From CAZUHK01 sp964620345 (GTDB lineage Bacteria; Planctomycetota; Phycisphaerae; Phycisphaerales; Zrk34): a stretch of DNA of 8,013 nt. This document shows, piece after piece, positions 7,647 through 8,013 of the stretch (positions within the stretch are counted from its first letter, which is position 1; the number at the start of each line of letters is the position of its first letter). Made by a program: the position numbers and the translations under genes. Under the pieces are notes generated by a model. The model was not told the DNA's origin and ran no database searches. It was given only the letters and a program-made list of their open reading frames with translations. The stretch covers positions 1 to 8,013 of the forward strand of contig CAZUHK010000148.1 in NCBI GenBank assembly GCA_964620345.1. Direction: 5' to 3'.

Positions 7647-8013
7647 CTACTTGAGCGCCTCGCGCTGCCGCTCGATCAGCCGCGCGATCCCCTCGCTCGC
7701 CAGGTCGAGCATCTGGTCCAACTGCGCCCGGCTGAACGTGCCTTGCTCGCCGGTGCCCTGCACCTCGATGAACTCGCCGGCGCCGTTCATCACCACGTTC
7801 ATGTCCACCTCGGCCCGGCTGTCCAGTGCATAGTCCAGGTCCAGCACCGCCTTGCCCTCGACGATGCCCACGCTCACCGCCGCCACGTGATCGACGATCG
7901 GGTCGCCTTGGAGCCGGCCGGCGCTGCGCATCGCCGCCAGCGCGTCGGCCAGCGCGACGAACGCCCCGGTGATCGACGCCGTCCGCGTGCCGCCGTCGGC
8001 CCGAAGCACGTCG
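7647..8013 (-). CDS. rph: Ribonuclease PH, C-terminal half (5' end beyond window)
   Basis: The frame is open from the right edge to a TAG at 7649-7647 and gives about 122 residues, roughly the second half of a protein that is usually about 240 long. RNase PH is a phosphate-dependent 3'-5' exoribonuclease that trims tRNA precursors and assembles as a hexameric ring. The visible part includes ADGGTRTASITGAFVALADA, followed by a long helix, then GIVEGKAVLDLDYALDSRAE and VDMNVVMNG, which carry the conserved acidic active-site residues. IEVQGTGEQGTFSRAQLDQM follows, and a C-terminal amphipathic helix ends the protein. All these blocks are typical of the family. The GTG at 8009-8007 is an internal Val codon, not the start. 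No frameshift or early stop is seen in the visible part. Confidence 0.96.
   Translation of the reverse strand, partial: DVLRADGGTRTASITGAFVALADALAAMRSAGRLQGDPIVDHVAAVSVGIVEGKAVLDLDYALDSRAEVDMNVVMNGAGEFIEVQGTGEQGTFSRAQLDQMLDLASEGIARLIERQREALK

Overview
This is a GC-rich, gene-dense bacterial window carrying eight protein-coding genes, two of them cut by the window edges. Codon third positions are strongly G/C, which leaves long spurious open frames on the opposite strand. The combination of an N-terminal MJ0042-type zinc-finger protein with a long Ala/Pro/Asp-rich linker, a DUF2203 protein, and a GC-rich dispersed repeat suggests a planctomycete, possibly of the Phycisphaerae. That placement is inference from gene style, not from a marker gene.

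Layout, left to right. Positions 1-1018 (minus strand) hold the N-terminal part of an ADP-ribosylglycohydrolase-family protein. A 359-bp divergent intergenic region (1019-1377) follows. It contains a 35-codon stretch that looks like a fossil coding piece and a degenerate repeat built from 8-9 bp CTTSGCGGC-like units. Next comes a tightly coupled two-component pair: a small soluble histidine kinase with no visible sensor domain (1378-2121) and an NtrC-type sigma-54 activator (2111-3562), overlapping by 11 bp. A 103-bp gap with an extended -10 promoter leads to a 470-residue zinc-finger protein of unknown function (3666-5078). After it come three genes on the same strand: leucyl/phenylalanyl-tRNA-protein transferase (aat, 5141-5764), the YchF/OLA1-type ATPase/GTPase (5832-6920), and, after a probable terminator and a good sigma-70 promoter, a DUF2203 protein (7155-7592). 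The window ends in the C-terminal half of ribonuclease PH on the minus strand (7647-8013), convergent with the DUF2203 gene.

How the genes relate. The kinase and the regulator almost certainly work together, with phosphoryl transfer from His26 to Asp64 driving sigma-54-dependent transcription of unknown targets. The other genes look like independent housekeeping units, each with its own likely promoter: aat in the N-degron pathway, YchF in a ribosome/stress-associated role, RNase PH in tRNA 3' trimming. I found no mobile element, CRISPR array, RNA gene or defence locus. The most distinctive content is the sensorless kinase/NtrC pair with its odd upstream region, the uncharacterised zinc-finger protein, and several start-codon and promoter arrangements that change where genes should be taken to begin. 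I do not see convincing evidence of a new multi-gene system.
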